DNA from: Pseudomonadota bacterium
Lineage (GTDB): Bacteria > Pseudomonadota > Alphaproteobacteria > Rhizobiales > Xanthobacteraceae
DNA: 64,000 bases
Assembly: GCA_023387735.1 (NCBI GenBank)
Contig: JAEWHP010000001.1
Location: 38,447 to 102,446, forward strand
Direction of reading: 5' to 3'
In this document: piece after piece, positions 23,971 through 33,661 of the stretch
Position numbering within the stretch: the first letter of the stretch is position 1
Layout of the letters: each line of letters opens with the position of its first letter
Made by a program: the position numbers and the translations under genes
Notes under the pieces: generated by a model
What the model saw: the letters and a program-made list of their open reading frames with translations, nothing else
What the model was told of the DNA's origin: nothing
Database searches by the model: none

Positions 23971-25197
23971 ATGAAGAGTTTTGGCAATCATCTGGCGCTG
24001 GCGCTATCAGGCGTCTTGTCATTGGCTGGCGCGAACGCGGCGCAAGCGCAAGTCTCCGACAACGTCGTCCGGGTCGGCGTGCTCAACGACATCTCCGGAA
24101 TCTTCCAGGACACCAACGGCATGGGTTCGGTCGAGGCTGCGCGCATGGCGGCGGAGGATTTCAACGGCGGAGGCAACAACATCAAGGTCGAGATCGTCTA
24201 TGCCGATCATCAGAACAAGGCCGACGTCGGACAGGCGATCGCGCGCAAATGGCTCGACGTCGAAGGCGTCGATGCCATCGTCGACGTGCCGAACTCGGCC
24301 GTGGGCCTTTCCATCAATGCGCTGCTGCGGGATTCGCGGATGACGTTCCTGGCGTCGTCCACCGCGAGTTCCGATCTCACCGGCAAGGCCTGTTCGCCCA
24401 ATACCATCCAGTGGGTCAACGACGCCTGGGCCACCGGCAATACGACGGCGGCGGCGATGATGGCGCGCGGCGGCAAGGACTGGTACTTCATCACGGTCGA
24501 CTACGCGCTCGGCAAGGGCATCGAGGCTGAAGCCACCAACTACATCGAGAAGCACGGCGGCAAGGTGCTGGGTTCGAGCAAGCATCCGCTCGGCACCTCC
24601 GACTTCGCCTCGTTCCTGCTGCAGGCGCAGAACTCGAAGGCCAAGGTGATCGGGCTCGCCAACGCCGGCGGCGACACCATCAACGCGGTCAAGCAGGCCA
24701 ACGAGTTCGGCATCCAGCAGAGCGGCCAGACCATGGTGGCGTTCCTGCTGTTCGTCAACGACATCCACGGCATGGGGCTGAAGGTGGCCCAGGGCCTGCA
24801 GCTGCTCGAAGCCTTCTATTGGGACATGGACGACGACACCCGCGCGTTTGCCAAGCGCTTTGCGGCGCGGCCCGGCATGAACGGCAAGATGCCGAGCGGA
24901 AACCAGGCCGGCGTCTACGCCTCCACGCTCGCTTACCTCAACGCCGTGGCGGCAACGGGCAGCGACCATGCCAGGGACGTCGTGCCGCAGATGAAGAAGT
25001 TCAAAGGCAAGGACAAGCTGTTCGGCGACGTCACCATCCGCCAGGACGGCCGCGTCATTCACCCGATGTATCTGTTCGAGGTGAAGAAGCCGGACGAGTC
25101 GAAATATCCCTACGATTATTACCGGCTCATTTCGACCATCCCGGCCGACCAGGCATTCCGACCGATCGCGGACGGCGGTTGCTCGCTGGTGAAGTAG
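23971..25197 (+). CDS. branched-chain-amino-acid-type ABC binding protein, probably for aromatic acids
   Basis: 408 residues with a Sec signal (MKSFGNHLALALSGVLSLAG, cleavage after AQAQ) and a Leu/Ile/Val-binding-protein fold (VVRVGVLNDISGIFQDTNG; KVEIVYADHQNKADVGQAIA; GGKDWYFITVDYALGKGIEA). It follows the P450 by 53 bp on the same strand and probably shares its transcript. In Rhodopseudomonas a related type (CouP) binds hydroxycinnamates and other lignin-derived acids. Here the linkage to fcs, CYP199A and a feruloyl esterase suggests the same. No permease or ATPase genes follow, so it must use a transporter encoded elsewhere. Confidence 0.87.
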   Translation: MKSFGNHLALALSGVLSLAGANAAQAQVSDNVVRVGVLNDISGIFQDTNGMGSVEAARMAAEDFNGGGNNIKVEIVYADHQNKADVGQAIARKWLDVEGVDAIVDVPNSAVGLSINALLRDSRMTFLASSTASSDLTGKACSPNTIQWVNDAWATGNTTAAAMMARGGKDWYFITVDYALGKGIEAEATNYIEKHGGKVLGSSKHPLGTSDFASFLLQAQNSKAKVIGLANAGGDTINAVKQANEFGIQQSGQTMVAFLLFVNDIHGMGLKVAQGLQLLEAFYWDMDDDTRAFAKRFAARPGMNGKMPSGNQAGVYASTLAYLNAVAATGSDHARDVVPQMKKFKGKDKLFGDVTIRQDGRVIHPMYLFEVKKPDESKYPYDYYRLISTIPADQAFRPIADGGCSLVK

Positions 25198-25205
25198 GCC
25201 GATCC

Positions 25206-25320
25206 CTCATGGTGAGGAGCCGCGAAGCGGCGTCTCTGGACGATGCTGCGCATCGCCAGGAGAACCATGAGGCCCGCGGCCCATCCTTCGAGACGGCGCT
25301 TTCGCGCCTCCTCAGGATGA
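25206..25320. repeat. dispersed palindromic repeat (CCTCATGGTGAGGAGC family)
   Basis: CCTCATGGTGAGGAGCCGCG recurs in inverted form at both internal and outer arms (AACCATGAGG; GCGCGCCTCCTCAGGATGA-type end). Internal hairpins form around GCCGCGAAGCGGC and GGCGCTTTCGCGCC. It lies between convergent genes and may act as a bidirectional terminator. Confidence 0.65.
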
Positions 25321-25346
25321 GGTTGCGTGCTTGGCGGCCGAGCTGC

Positions 25347-27026
25347 TCACGGATCGCAGGTAAAACTTTCCGCCTTGTTGACCGGCAGTCCGGCCTTGTG
25401 GCGCGGCCATTGGGGCCACTGGCACAGCGGCAGCGAGCGGATCGTCTCGAAGGCCGGCGCTTCGACCTTCTGCTCGATCACCTCGAGATCGCCGGGTGCC
25501 TTGCCGTGCTCGACCCAGTCGACGAGCACGGCCAGCATGTCGACGTTGGCGGGCGCGCCGGAGCCGACGTGATCGACGCCGGGCGCGGTGTAGAGCCGGG
25601 CGAACTCCGCGGTCTTTTCCTTGCCCATCGTGCGCTGGACGTTCTCGAAATAGCGGATTCCTGCGTATGGGCTTTGCGCATAGTCGGCCATGTGCTCGAG
25701 GATGACGAGCTTGCCGCCGCGTGCGCTGAATCGGCTGAGGTCGGGGTTGGTCGAATCCATCAGCTTCGAGACGTAAAGCAGGCGCTCCTTGTAATCTTCC
25801 GGCCTGTACTTGCTGACGTCGAGCTGCGGGTCGCGCGCGAACACGTATTGAATGCCGCCCGCGCCGTAGATCCAGGCGATGCCGTTGGTCGGCGATGGCG
25901 GCAGCGTCGGCGCCGCCTTGCCGAGCCACCAGGCGTTCCAGCCGCCGGTCGGGCCGAAAGGCGGGATGTTTTCGCCCGACACGCCCCAGCCCGGATAATC
26001 ATCGAGCCCGTTCTCCAGTGCGAACGGAAACTTGTAGGTCGCATGCAGCGTCCTGATCGCGTTGATCTGCGCATCGCTCAGGCACGCATCGCCGCTCTGG
26101 CCGGCCGCGCAGCGCAGCGTCTCCGGCTGAAATTTCGCCTTGCAACCGACGGGATCCTGAATCAGTTGATCGTCCGACCCATCGGCCTTGTCGCATGCCT
26201 GCAGCACCGCGTTCGCAACGAGTTCGACCTGCGCGGGGCGGATCCAGCCTTCGCCCATCGTCGCCAGCCCGGCGCGCGTTCCCGCATGCTGGAGGCCAAC
26301 CCAGTTGATCACGGGGACGCGTGCGAAAATGCCGTCGAAATCGTCCGGGTATCGTTGCGCCATCGTCAGGCCCTCGCGGCCGCCTTCGGACGAACCCATG
26401 AAATACAGTTTGGCCGGCGGGTTGCCGTAGGCGCGTATCATCAAGGCGACGGCAGCATCGCGCACGCGCTTGTAGGACCGGTGGGCGAAATTCTCGAAGG
26501 CTTCGTCGTTGAGCGCGAACAGTTGCGGTGGTTCGCCCGGCTTGGTCTCGTGGCCGGAATCGGTGCCGTAGGTGACAAAGCCCCGCGCCAGCGGCGACGT
26601 GGTGTCGAACGGAAAGGCCGGCGGCAGCGCAAGTCCAGTGATCAGCACACCGTTGAAGCCGCCGCCGCCATACTGCAGCGAACGGCCGTTCCACTCGATC
26701 GGCAGGTTGACCTGGAACTTGATCGGCGGAGCCTTGGGATCGGACGGTGCGATCTGGCCGAGCACCCTGCAGAATTGCGGATTGGCCGGGGTGATGCGCG
26801 CTGCCGGCGTCGGCCCTTTTTCGGCAATGGTGCGCGGTGTCGGCCCGACCATGGTGGCGGAATCGATCCGGACCACATTGTCGGCCGGTCGGATGAGGTC
26901 GCCGCAGGTTACGGCCGGATCGCCGGCCATCTTGGCGGCCATCGCGTCGGTGGAACAGAGTGAGGCTGCTGCGACCAGCAAGGCCAGTTGAGCCGATGCG
27001 CGCGCCTTGATCCCGAGCCCCTGCAT
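25347..27026 (-). CDS. tannase/feruloyl esterase family protein
   Basis: 559 residues from ATG 27026, which has an excellent GGGAGGTG four bases upstream; the frame is open 24 bases further but without a ribosome site. A signal peptide (QLALLVAAASLCSTDAMA) sends it to the periplasm or outside. The serine hydrolase motif YFMGSSEGGREGLTMAQRYP and paired cysteines (VTCGDLIRP, LCQWPQWP, SFTCDP) are typical of tannase/feruloyl esterases. These cleave ester-linked gallate or ferulate from plant material. The free acid would then pass to the binding protein at 23971 and feruloyl-CoA synthetase at 19974. Confidence 0.9.
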   Translation of the reverse strand: MQGLGIKARASAQLALLVAAASLCSTDAMAAKMAGDPAVTCGDLIRPADNVVRIDSATMVGPTPRTIAEKGPTPAARITPANPQFCRVLGQIAPSDPKAPPIKFQVNLPIEWNGRSLQYGGGGFNGVLITGLALPPAFPFDTTSPLARGFVTYGTDSGHETKPGEPPQLFALNDEAFENFAHRSYKRVRDAAVALMIRAYGNPPAKLYFMGSSEGGREGLTMAQRYPDDFDGIFARVPVINWVGLQHAGTRAGLATMGEGWIRPAQVELVANAVLQACDKADGSDDQLIQDPVGCKAKFQPETLRCAAGQSGDACLSDAQINAIRTLHATYKFPFALENGLDDYPGWGVSGENIPPFGPTGGWNAWWLGKAAPTLPPSPTNGIAWIYGAGGIQYVFARDPQLDVSKYRPEDYKERLLYVSKLMDSTNPDLSRFSARGGKLVILEHMADYAQSPYAGIRYFENVQRTMGKEKTAEFARLYTAPGVDHVGSGAPANVDMLAVLVDWVEHGKAPGDLEVIEQKVEAPAFETIRSLPLCQWPQWPRHKAGLPVNKAESFTCDP

Positions 27027-27149
27027 CGTCACCTCCCGCCACAGCTGCATCCGCGTTTGTTCTCGCGGCTGCGCTACAATGGCCGGGCCGCTGCGGACGT
27101 CAACCGAAACGAGCGTAACCGCTTCGTGATGTGGCTGGTCAGGCAGAAC

Positions 27150-28424
27150 CTAACCCGAGACCTTGCTCGAGCCCTGCGTGATCAGCCGCGCGGCGCGCTG
27201 GTCGCGGGCGTGGATCCAGAGCCAGCTCAGCGCCACGCTGAGGCGGTTGCGCAGGCCGATCAGGAAGTAGATGTGGGCGAGGCCCCAGATCCACCAGGCA
27301 AGATTGCCGCGCAGCTTCATCCAGCCGAAATCGATCACCGCCTTTCTCTTCCCGATCTGGGCGAGGCTGCCGGCGTGTTTGTAGCGGAACGGCGGCAGCG
27401 TGCTGCCGTTGAGGCGCGCCTTGATGAGGGCGGCGACGTAACGCCCTTGCTGCTTGGCCGCGGGCGCGATGCCTGGCACCGGATTGCCGTCGGGGCCGGC
27501 GATGGTCACGGTATCGCCGATCGCGAACACGTCGGGATGGCCGGGCACGGTGAGATCAGGCTCGACTTTCAGACGGTAGGCGCGGTCGGCCGGCGCGCTC
27601 ATCCATTCCGCCGCGCGCGAGGCACGCACGCCGGCGGCCCAGACAATGGTCCTGGCTTCGAGCTTTTTGCCGCCATAGACGACGCCATCGGCCGCACACT
27701 CGGTGACAGGCTGCCCCAGCACCACCTCGACGCCGATATCTTCCAGCGAGCGCTGTGCATAGGCGGAGAGATCCTCGGGGAATCCAGCGAGCACGCGCGG
27801 GCCGGCCTCAACCAGCACGACGCGGGTCTTGTGGGTGTCGATGTTGCGAAAATCCGGCGGCAGCGTGTCCTTGGCGAGATCGGCGATGGTCCCGGCCATT
27901 TCGACCCCGGTCGGGCCGGCGCCGATGATGACGAAGGTCAAGAGCGCGGCGCGCTTCGCCGGATCGGTCTCGCGCTCGGCGCGCTCGAAGGCGACGAGGA
28001 TGCGCCGCCGCAGCGTAGTGGCATCTTCCAGTGTCTTCAGGCCTGGCGCGAACGGCTCCCATTCGTCGTGGCCGAAATAGGCGTGGCGCGCGCCGGTCGC
28101 CAGCACCAGCGTGTCATAGGGCAGGGCGTCGCCGTCATCGAGCAGCACGCGCTTCTCTGCCGCGTCGACGCCGTTCACGTTGGCAAACAGCGTCGTCACC
28201 TCGCGGCGTCCGCGCAACAAATAGCGGATTGGCCAGGCAATCTCCGACGTCGCGAGCGAAGCCGTCGCGACCTGATAGAGCAGCGGCTGGAACAGATGGT
28301 GGTTGCGGCGATCCACCAGCGTGATCTCGACCGGTGCGCCGGCCAGGCCGAAGGCGGTTTCGAGTCCGCCGAAACCGGCGCCGACGATGACAACGCGGTG
28401 CGGCTGTTTCGGCGCTGTCGTCAT
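27150..28424 (-). CDS. ndh: type II NADH:quinone oxidoreductase (NDH-2)
   Basis: A 424-residue flavoprotein. The FAD dinucleotide fold is at the N-terminus (HRVVIVGAGFGGLETAFGLA) and the NADH fold in the middle (TFVIIGAGPTGVEMAGTIAD). Also present are FQPLLYQVATASL, the flavin-contact segment PDVFAIGDTVTI and APAAKQQGRYVA. The C-terminal region (GNLAWWIWGLAHIYFLIGLR) is amphipathic and anchors the protein to the inner membrane. It oxidises NADH without pumping protons. It faces the tannase gene direction but has a separate promoter region (28425 on). Nothing links it specifically to the aromatic genes. Confidence 0.93.
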   Translation of the reverse strand: MTTAPKQPHRVVIVGAGFGGLETAFGLAGAPVEITLVDRRNHHLFQPLLYQVATASLATSEIAWPIRYLLRGRREVTTLFANVNGVDAAEKRVLLDDGDALPYDTLVLATGARHAYFGHDEWEPFAPGLKTLEDATTLRRRILVAFERAERETDPAKRAALLTFVIIGAGPTGVEMAGTIADLAKDTLPPDFRNIDTHKTRVVLVEAGPRVLAGFPEDLSAYAQRSLEDIGVEVVLGQPVTECAADGVVYGGKKLEARTIVWAAGVRASRAAEWMSAPADRAYRLKVEPDLTVPGHPDVFAIGDTVTIAGPDGNPVPGIAPAAKQQGRYVAALIKARLNGSTLPPFRYKHAGSLAQIGKRKAVIDFGWMKLRGNLAWWIWGLAHIYFLIGLRNRLSVALSWLWIHARDQRAARLITQGSSKVSG

Positions 28425-28826
28425 GGTCGTGGCCCCGGTTCGATGTCTGCGGCTCTCCGATTATGTAATCATTCGGCGCTACGGTCCAAACGTGCTTACC
28501 GATCGGTTCGATAGCGAACACGCATTGCCTATTCGCGCAAAGGACGTCCCAGCCGTGCTCGAACGGACGTCCTGGGGCGCCGGCAAGTGCGACAATCGTT
28601 GCCTACGCAACCGGCATTATAATTCTTGCCATGGTCGCGGTCTGCGAATTATGGTGCAGGCCGCTGGGAGTATGGGCCGAAGGTTCTAACCGGGGCCGTG
28701 GGTTCATGCTTGCCGCTGCCCGGCCATTTCGCGCACAAAACACCTCACCTGATAAGAGGCGCGCGGAACAGGCGCGGCCCGTCGCGAAGCGGCGGGCGTG
28801 GTTCGATAACGAGGAGGGGAGTGATC
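28425..28826. other. 402-bp divergent intergenic region with repeated short palindromes
   Basis: The gap separates ndh (minus) from the LIV-type binding protein (plus). GGACGTCC occurs twice (28542-28549 and 28565-28572). GTTGCCTACGCAAC at 28598-28611 is an inverted repeat resembling the palindrome after fcs. A TATAAT lies at 28618-28623 without a well-placed -35. No gene is seen. Confidence 0.5.
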
Positions 28827-29999
28827 ATGAAGAAGGCATTCTGGCTGGCGAGCGCAACGGTTCTGGCGCTGGCGCAGCCCGCGTCCGCTGGCGACACCAT
28901 CAAAATCGGCTTTGTCTCGACCTTCAGCGGCCCGACCGCTGTGATCGGCAATGATATGCGCAACTCGTTCGAACTGGCGCTCGACCATCTGGGCCGCAAG
29001 ATGGGCGGCAAGCCGGTCGAGGTGATCTACGAGGACGACGGCCAGAAGCCCGACGTCGGCAAGCAGAAGACCGAAAAGCTGATCCAGTCCGACAAGGTCG
29101 ATTTCATCGCCGGATACATCTGGTCGAATGTGCTGCTGGCCTCGCTGAAGACCGCGGTCGACGCCAAGACCTTCCTGATCTCGGCCAATGCCGGTCCGTC
29201 GCAACTCGCCGGCGAACTATGCTCACCCTACGTGTTCTCGACCTCCTGGCAGAACGACCAGACCCCGCAGGCGGTCGGCACCTACATGAACCAGAAGGGC
29301 GTCAAGTCGGTGTTCCTGATCGGCCCGAACTATGCGGCCGGCAAGGACATGCTGGCCGGCGTCAAGAGCACGTTCAAGGGCGAGGTGGTCGGCGAGGAAT
29401 ACACGGTGTGGCCGAGCCAGCTCGATTTCTCCGCCGAGCTGACCAAGGCCAAGAACTCCAAGGCCGAGTCGATCTTCGTGTTCTATCCGGGTGCGGCCGG
29501 CGTGCAGTTCCTCAACCAGTATGCGCAGGCCGGCATCAAGGCGCAGATCCCGCTCTATACGGCCTTCACCATCGACGAATTGTCGCTGCCGCTGCAGAAG
29601 GAAAACGCGCTCGGCGTTCCCGGCGCCCAGCAGTGGGTCAACGACCTGCCGTTCCCGGAGAACAAGAAGTTCGTCGAGGACTATCGCAAGAAGTACACCG
29701 GCCTGCGCCCGACCTTCTACGGCGCGCAGTCCTATGACGCCGCGCAGCTCATCAACAGCGCGGTGGTCGCGGTCAAGGGCGACACGTCGAAGAAGGACGA
29801 GATGCGGGCCGAGATGAAGAAGGTCAACTTCAAGTCGGTGCGCGGTCCGTTCAAGTACGGCAACAACCAGATCCCGATCCAGAATTTCTACCTGCAGGAC
29901 GTGGTCAAGGACGCCGACGGCCAGCTCTCGCTCAAGACGGTGGCCACCATCGTCAAGGACGACCAGGACCGCTTCGCCCAGAAGTGCCCGATGAAGTGA
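28827..29999 (+). CDS. branched-chain-amino-acid-type ABC transporter substrate-binding protein
   Basis: 390 residues from ATG 28827, with GAGGAGGGG about 8 nt upstream. A Sec signal (MKKAFWLASATVLALAQPAS, cleaved after ASA) leads a LivK-like fold. Motifs include DTIKIGFVSTFSGPTAVIGN, VEVIYEDDGQKPDVGKQKTE and FYGAQSYDAAQLINSAVVAV. The complete permease/ATPase set follows, so this is the binding protein of a functional importer. A hairpin terminator between it and livH (30094-30126) probably sets a binding-protein excess. The ligand is unknown; the neighbouring Rieske oxygenase and ligase point to an aromatic or amine compound. Confidence 0.93.
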   Translation: MKKAFWLASATVLALAQPASAGDTIKIGFVSTFSGPTAVIGNDMRNSFELALDHLGRKMGGKPVEVIYEDDGQKPDVGKQKTEKLIQSDKVDFIAGYIWSNVLLASLKTAVDAKTFLISANAGPSQLAGELCSPYVFSTSWQNDQTPQAVGTYMNQKGVKSVFLIGPNYAAGKDMLAGVKSTFKGEVVGEEYTVWPSQLDFSAELTKAKNSKAESIFVFYPGAAGVQFLNQYAQAGIKAQIPLYTAFTIDELSLPLQKENALGVPGAQQWVNDLPFPENKKFVEDYRKKYTGLRPTFYGAQSYDAAQLINSAVVAVKGDTSKKDEMRAEMKKVNFKSVRGPFKYGNNQIPIQNFYLQDVVKDADGQLSLKTVATIVKDDQDRFAQKCPMK

Positions 30000-30033
30000 T
30001 GTTGGCATGACCGGTGCATGATCTCGCGCAACT

Positions 30034-30060
30034 CTGCCCTCGGGCTTGACCCGGGGGCAG
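30034..30060. repeat. hairpin CTGCCCTCGGG/CCCGGGGGCAG within a wider palindrome
   Basis: An 11-bp stem (one G-T pair) with a 5-nt loop, nested in an outer imperfect inverted repeat GATCTCGCGCAA (30020-30031)/TTGCGACAGATC (30062-30073). This layout looks like another dispersed repeat just past the binding-protein stop. It may also protect the 3' end of that message. Confidence 0.5.
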
Positions 30061-30093
30061 TTTGCGACAGATCATCCGCCCAACAAGAAAATG

Positions 30094-30126
30094 GCGGCGG
30101 CGCAGATGTGCTGCCGCTGTTTTGTT
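30094..30126 (+). terminator. intrinsic (partial) terminator between binding protein and livH
   Basis: GCGGCGGCGC (30094-30103) pairs with GTGCTGCCGC (30108-30117) through a 4-nt loop and is followed by TGTTTTGTT. It lies 26 bp before the livH start. Terminators in this position commonly reduce expression of permease genes relative to the binding protein. Confidence 0.6.
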
Positions 30127-30152
30127 AGGTACAGAGAGTATTCCAGGGGGCC

Positions 30153-31070
30153 ATGCTCGTCCTTATCGAACAATCGCTGAACGGCCTGCAGTTCGGCCTG
30201 TTGCTGTTCTTGCTGGCGGCCGGCCTGACGCTGGTGTTCGGCATCATGGACTTCGTCAACCTGGCGCACGGCTCGCTTTACATGATGGGGGCCTATTTCG
30301 CCGCCACCTTCGTGGCGTGGACGGGCAGCTTCCTGCTCGGCATCCTGCTCGCTCTGGGCGCGACGCTGCTGTTGGGCATCGTGCTCGAATTCGTCGCGCT
30401 GCGGCATCTCTACGGGCGGGACCATCTCGACCAGGTGCTGGCGACCTTCGGACTTATTTTGTTTTTCAACGACGCGGTGCGGCTGATCTGGGGTCCGGCC
30501 GGTCTCGCGCTGCCGCTGCCGGCCTGGTTGACGGTGCCGGTGCAGATCCTTCCCGGCGTGTTCTATCCGGCCTACCGGTTGTCGATCATCGTGGTCGCGC
30601 TCGCGGTCGCCGCGCTGTTGTATATCGTCGTGATGCGGACCCGCGTCGGCATGCTGATCCGCGCCGGCGCCTCGAACCGCGAAATGATCGGCGCGCTCGG
30701 CATCAACATCAAGTTGCTGTTCACGCTGGTGTTCGGCCTTGGCGCCGCGCTCGCCGGCCTTGCCGGGCTGATGCAGGCGCCGATCCTCACGGTGCAGATC
30801 GGCATGGGTGAGAACATTCTCATTCTCGCCTTCGTCATCATTGTCATCGGCGGCATCGGCTCGATCCGCGGCGCGTTCCTGGCCGCGATCTTCGTCGGCA
30901 TGATCGATACGCTCGGCCGCGCCTTCCTGCCTGATCTCTTGCGCACCGTGCTGAGTTCCGCCGCCGCCTCGACCGCGGCGCCTGCGCTGTCGTCGATGCT
31001 GATCTACCTGCTGATGGCGATCGTGCTGGTGCTGCGTCCGGAGGGGCTGTTTCCGGCCGCCAAGCGATGA
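30153..31070 (+). CDS. livH: LivH-type ABC transporter permease
   Basis: A 305-residue polytopic protein starting MLVLIEQSLNGLQFGLLLFL, with the LivH signatures AAGLTLVFGIMDFVNLAHGS and GRDHLDQVLATFGLILFFN. The ATPase-contact loop is TRVGMLIRAGASNREMIGAL, followed by GGIGSIRGAFLAAI. It forms half of the channel for the importer. The last codons overlap livM (ATGA, 31067-31070). The symbol reflects family position, not proven branched-chain amino-acid transport. Confidence 0.93.
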   Translation: MLVLIEQSLNGLQFGLLLFLLAAGLTLVFGIMDFVNLAHGSLYMMGAYFAATFVAWTGSFLLGILLALGATLLLGIVLEFVALRHLYGRDHLDQVLATFGLILFFNDAVRLIWGPAGLALPLPAWLTVPVQILPGVFYPAYRLSIIVVALAVAALLYIVVMRTRVGMLIRAGASNREMIGALGINIKLLFTLVFGLGAALAGLAGLMQAPILTVQIGMGENILILAFVIIVIGGIGSIRGAFLAAIFVGMIDTLGRAFLPDLLRTVLSSAAASTAAPALSSMLIYLLMAIVLVLRPEGLFPAAKR

Positions 31071-32006
31071 AGTTTCAGTTCAACGTCCGCAATGTCGTCG
31101 TGGCGCTCACCGCGCTCGGCCTGCTGTTGCTGCCGCTCTATTCGCACCTCACGGGCAACATCTTCATCCTGACGCTGTTCACCCGCATCGTCATCTTCGC
31201 GCTCGCCGCCGCCAGCCTCAACCTCATCATGGGCTATGGCGGCATGATGAGTTTCGGCCATGCCGCCTATCTCGGCATCGGCGGCTATGCCGTCGGCATC
31301 CTCGCCTTTGAAGGCACAGGCTCCGGCTTCATCCAGTGGCCGGTGGCGCTGGCGGCGTCGGCGCTGTATGCGCTTGTCATCGGCGCGCTGTCGCTCCGCA
31401 CCCGCGGCGTCTATTTTATCATGATCACGCTCGCCTTTGCCCAGATGGCCTATTACATCGCCTCCGGCATGTCGCGCTATGGCGGCGACGACGGTCTCAC
31501 CATCTACAAGCGCAGTACTTTCGGCGGCGTGATCGACCTGTCGAACCGCGTGCAGTTCTACTACCTCTGCCTTGCCTGCCTGTTCGGCGGCATCTACCTG
31601 ATCTGGCGCATCATCAACTCGCGCTTCGGCATGGTGGTGCAGGGCGTTCGTTCCAACGAGCAGCGCATGCAGGCGATCGGCTATCATGCCAACCGCTATC
31701 GCCTGGTCTGCTTCGTCATCTCGGGCACGATCTGCGGTCTCGCCGGTGCGCTGCTGGCCAACAATACCGATTTCATCAGCCCGGCCACGATGTACTGGAC
31801 CCGCTCCGGCGAACTCATGGTGATGGTCGTGTTCGGCGGCATGGGCTCCTTGTTCGGACCGGTGCTCGGCACCATCATATTCCTGCTGCTGGAGGAACTG
31901 CTGTCGCAGTTCACCGAATACTGGGCGCTGATCATGGGCCCGCTGTTGCTGCTGATCGTGCTGTTCGCGCGCGGCGGTATCATGGGTTTGCTCGGGAGGT
32001 TGAGTC

Positions 32007-32014
<8 letters not shown>
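31067..32014 (+). CDS. livM: LivM-type ABC transporter permease
   Basis: A 315-residue membrane protein with LivM hallmarks: LIMGYGGMMSFGHAAYLGIG, LRTRGVYFIMITLAFAQMAY, and the coupling loop VVQGVRSNEQRMQAIGYHAN. It also has FGGMGSLFGPVLGTIIFLLL. It pairs with livH. Translation is coupled on both sides: a 4-base overlap with livH and an 8-base overlap with livG, whose start lies inside its 3' end. Confidence 0.93.
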
Positions 32015-32766
<752 letters not shown>

Positions 32767-32774
<8 letters not shown>

Positions 32775-33495
32775 AAGCAAAACGGCTGACACGCTGCTCG
32801 AAGTCGACGGCATCGAAACCTGCTACGGCCTCAGCCAGGTGCTGTTCGGCCTGTCGCTCTCGGTGCGCGCAGGCGAGATGGTCGCGCTGATGGGCCGCAA
32901 CGGTATGGGCAAGACCACCACCATCCGCTCCATCATGGGCATGACGCCGGCCAGAACCGGTACTATCCGCTTCGCCGGCGAGAAGGTGCGCAGTCTGCCG
33001 TCCTACAAAATTGCAAAGCTGGGCATCGGTCTGGTGCCGGAAGGCCGCCAGATCTTTCCGAACCTGACGGTGTACGAGAATCTCGTCGCCGCCTCCGGCA
33101 ACCGCGCCGGCAATTCCGATCCCTGGACCATCGACAAAATCCACGCGCTGTTCCCGCGGCTCGCCGAGCGCAGCAGCAACATGGGTGCCACCCTGTCCGG
33201 CGGCGAGCAGCAGATGCTGGCAATCGGCCGTGCGCTGATGACCAATCCGAAACTGCTGGTCCTCGACGAAGCCACCGAAGGCCTCGCGCCGCTGATCCGC
33301 GAGGAAATCTGGAATTGTTTGTCGATGCTGAAAGGTCGCGGGCAATCGGTGCTCGTCATCGACAAGAACGTCGCCAATCTCGCCAGGATCGCCGACCGCC
33401 ACTACATCATCGAACGCGGGAAGACGGTGTGGACGGGGACGAGCGAGCAACTGGTCGCCGAGCCGGACCTGCAGCATAGGTATCTGGGGATTTGA
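32767..33495 (+). CDS. livF: LivF-type ABC transporter ATPase
   Basis: 242 residues with Walker A GRNGMGKTT, signature TLSGGEQQMLAIGRAL and Walker B LLVLDEATEGLAP. The LivF-typical VPEGRQIFPNLTVYENL is present. The usual switch histidine position reads IDKNVANLARIADRHYI. Lys in place of the common Gln/His before N is normal in this branch (DKN). It is the last transporter gene. The next gene begins 166 bp on and belongs to the hydrolase. Confidence 0.93.
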
Positions 33496-33607
33496 TATCG
33501 ATTGCGGTCAGTCGATGAACTGGTCGATCTGACGATCGCGGCTTCCGGGGGGCATCTCAAGCGACCGCACAGTGTTTAATTGAATGGCATCAAGGCCGGT
33601 TTGGGTC

Positions 33608-33627
33608 GATTGTACGGGATTGTACGG
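33608..33627 (+). repeat. tandem GATTGTACGG pair upstream of the hydrolase
   Basis: GATTGTACGG is repeated back to back (33608-33617, 33618-33627), one helical turn apart. It ends 34 bp before the likely GTG start of the hydrolase. It could be a regulator site or part of a promoter; nothing else stands out in the gap 33496-33661. Confidence 0.35.
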
Positions 33628-33661
33628 CTCGAAACTTCACCCCGAGTGATGGAGGCTATCG

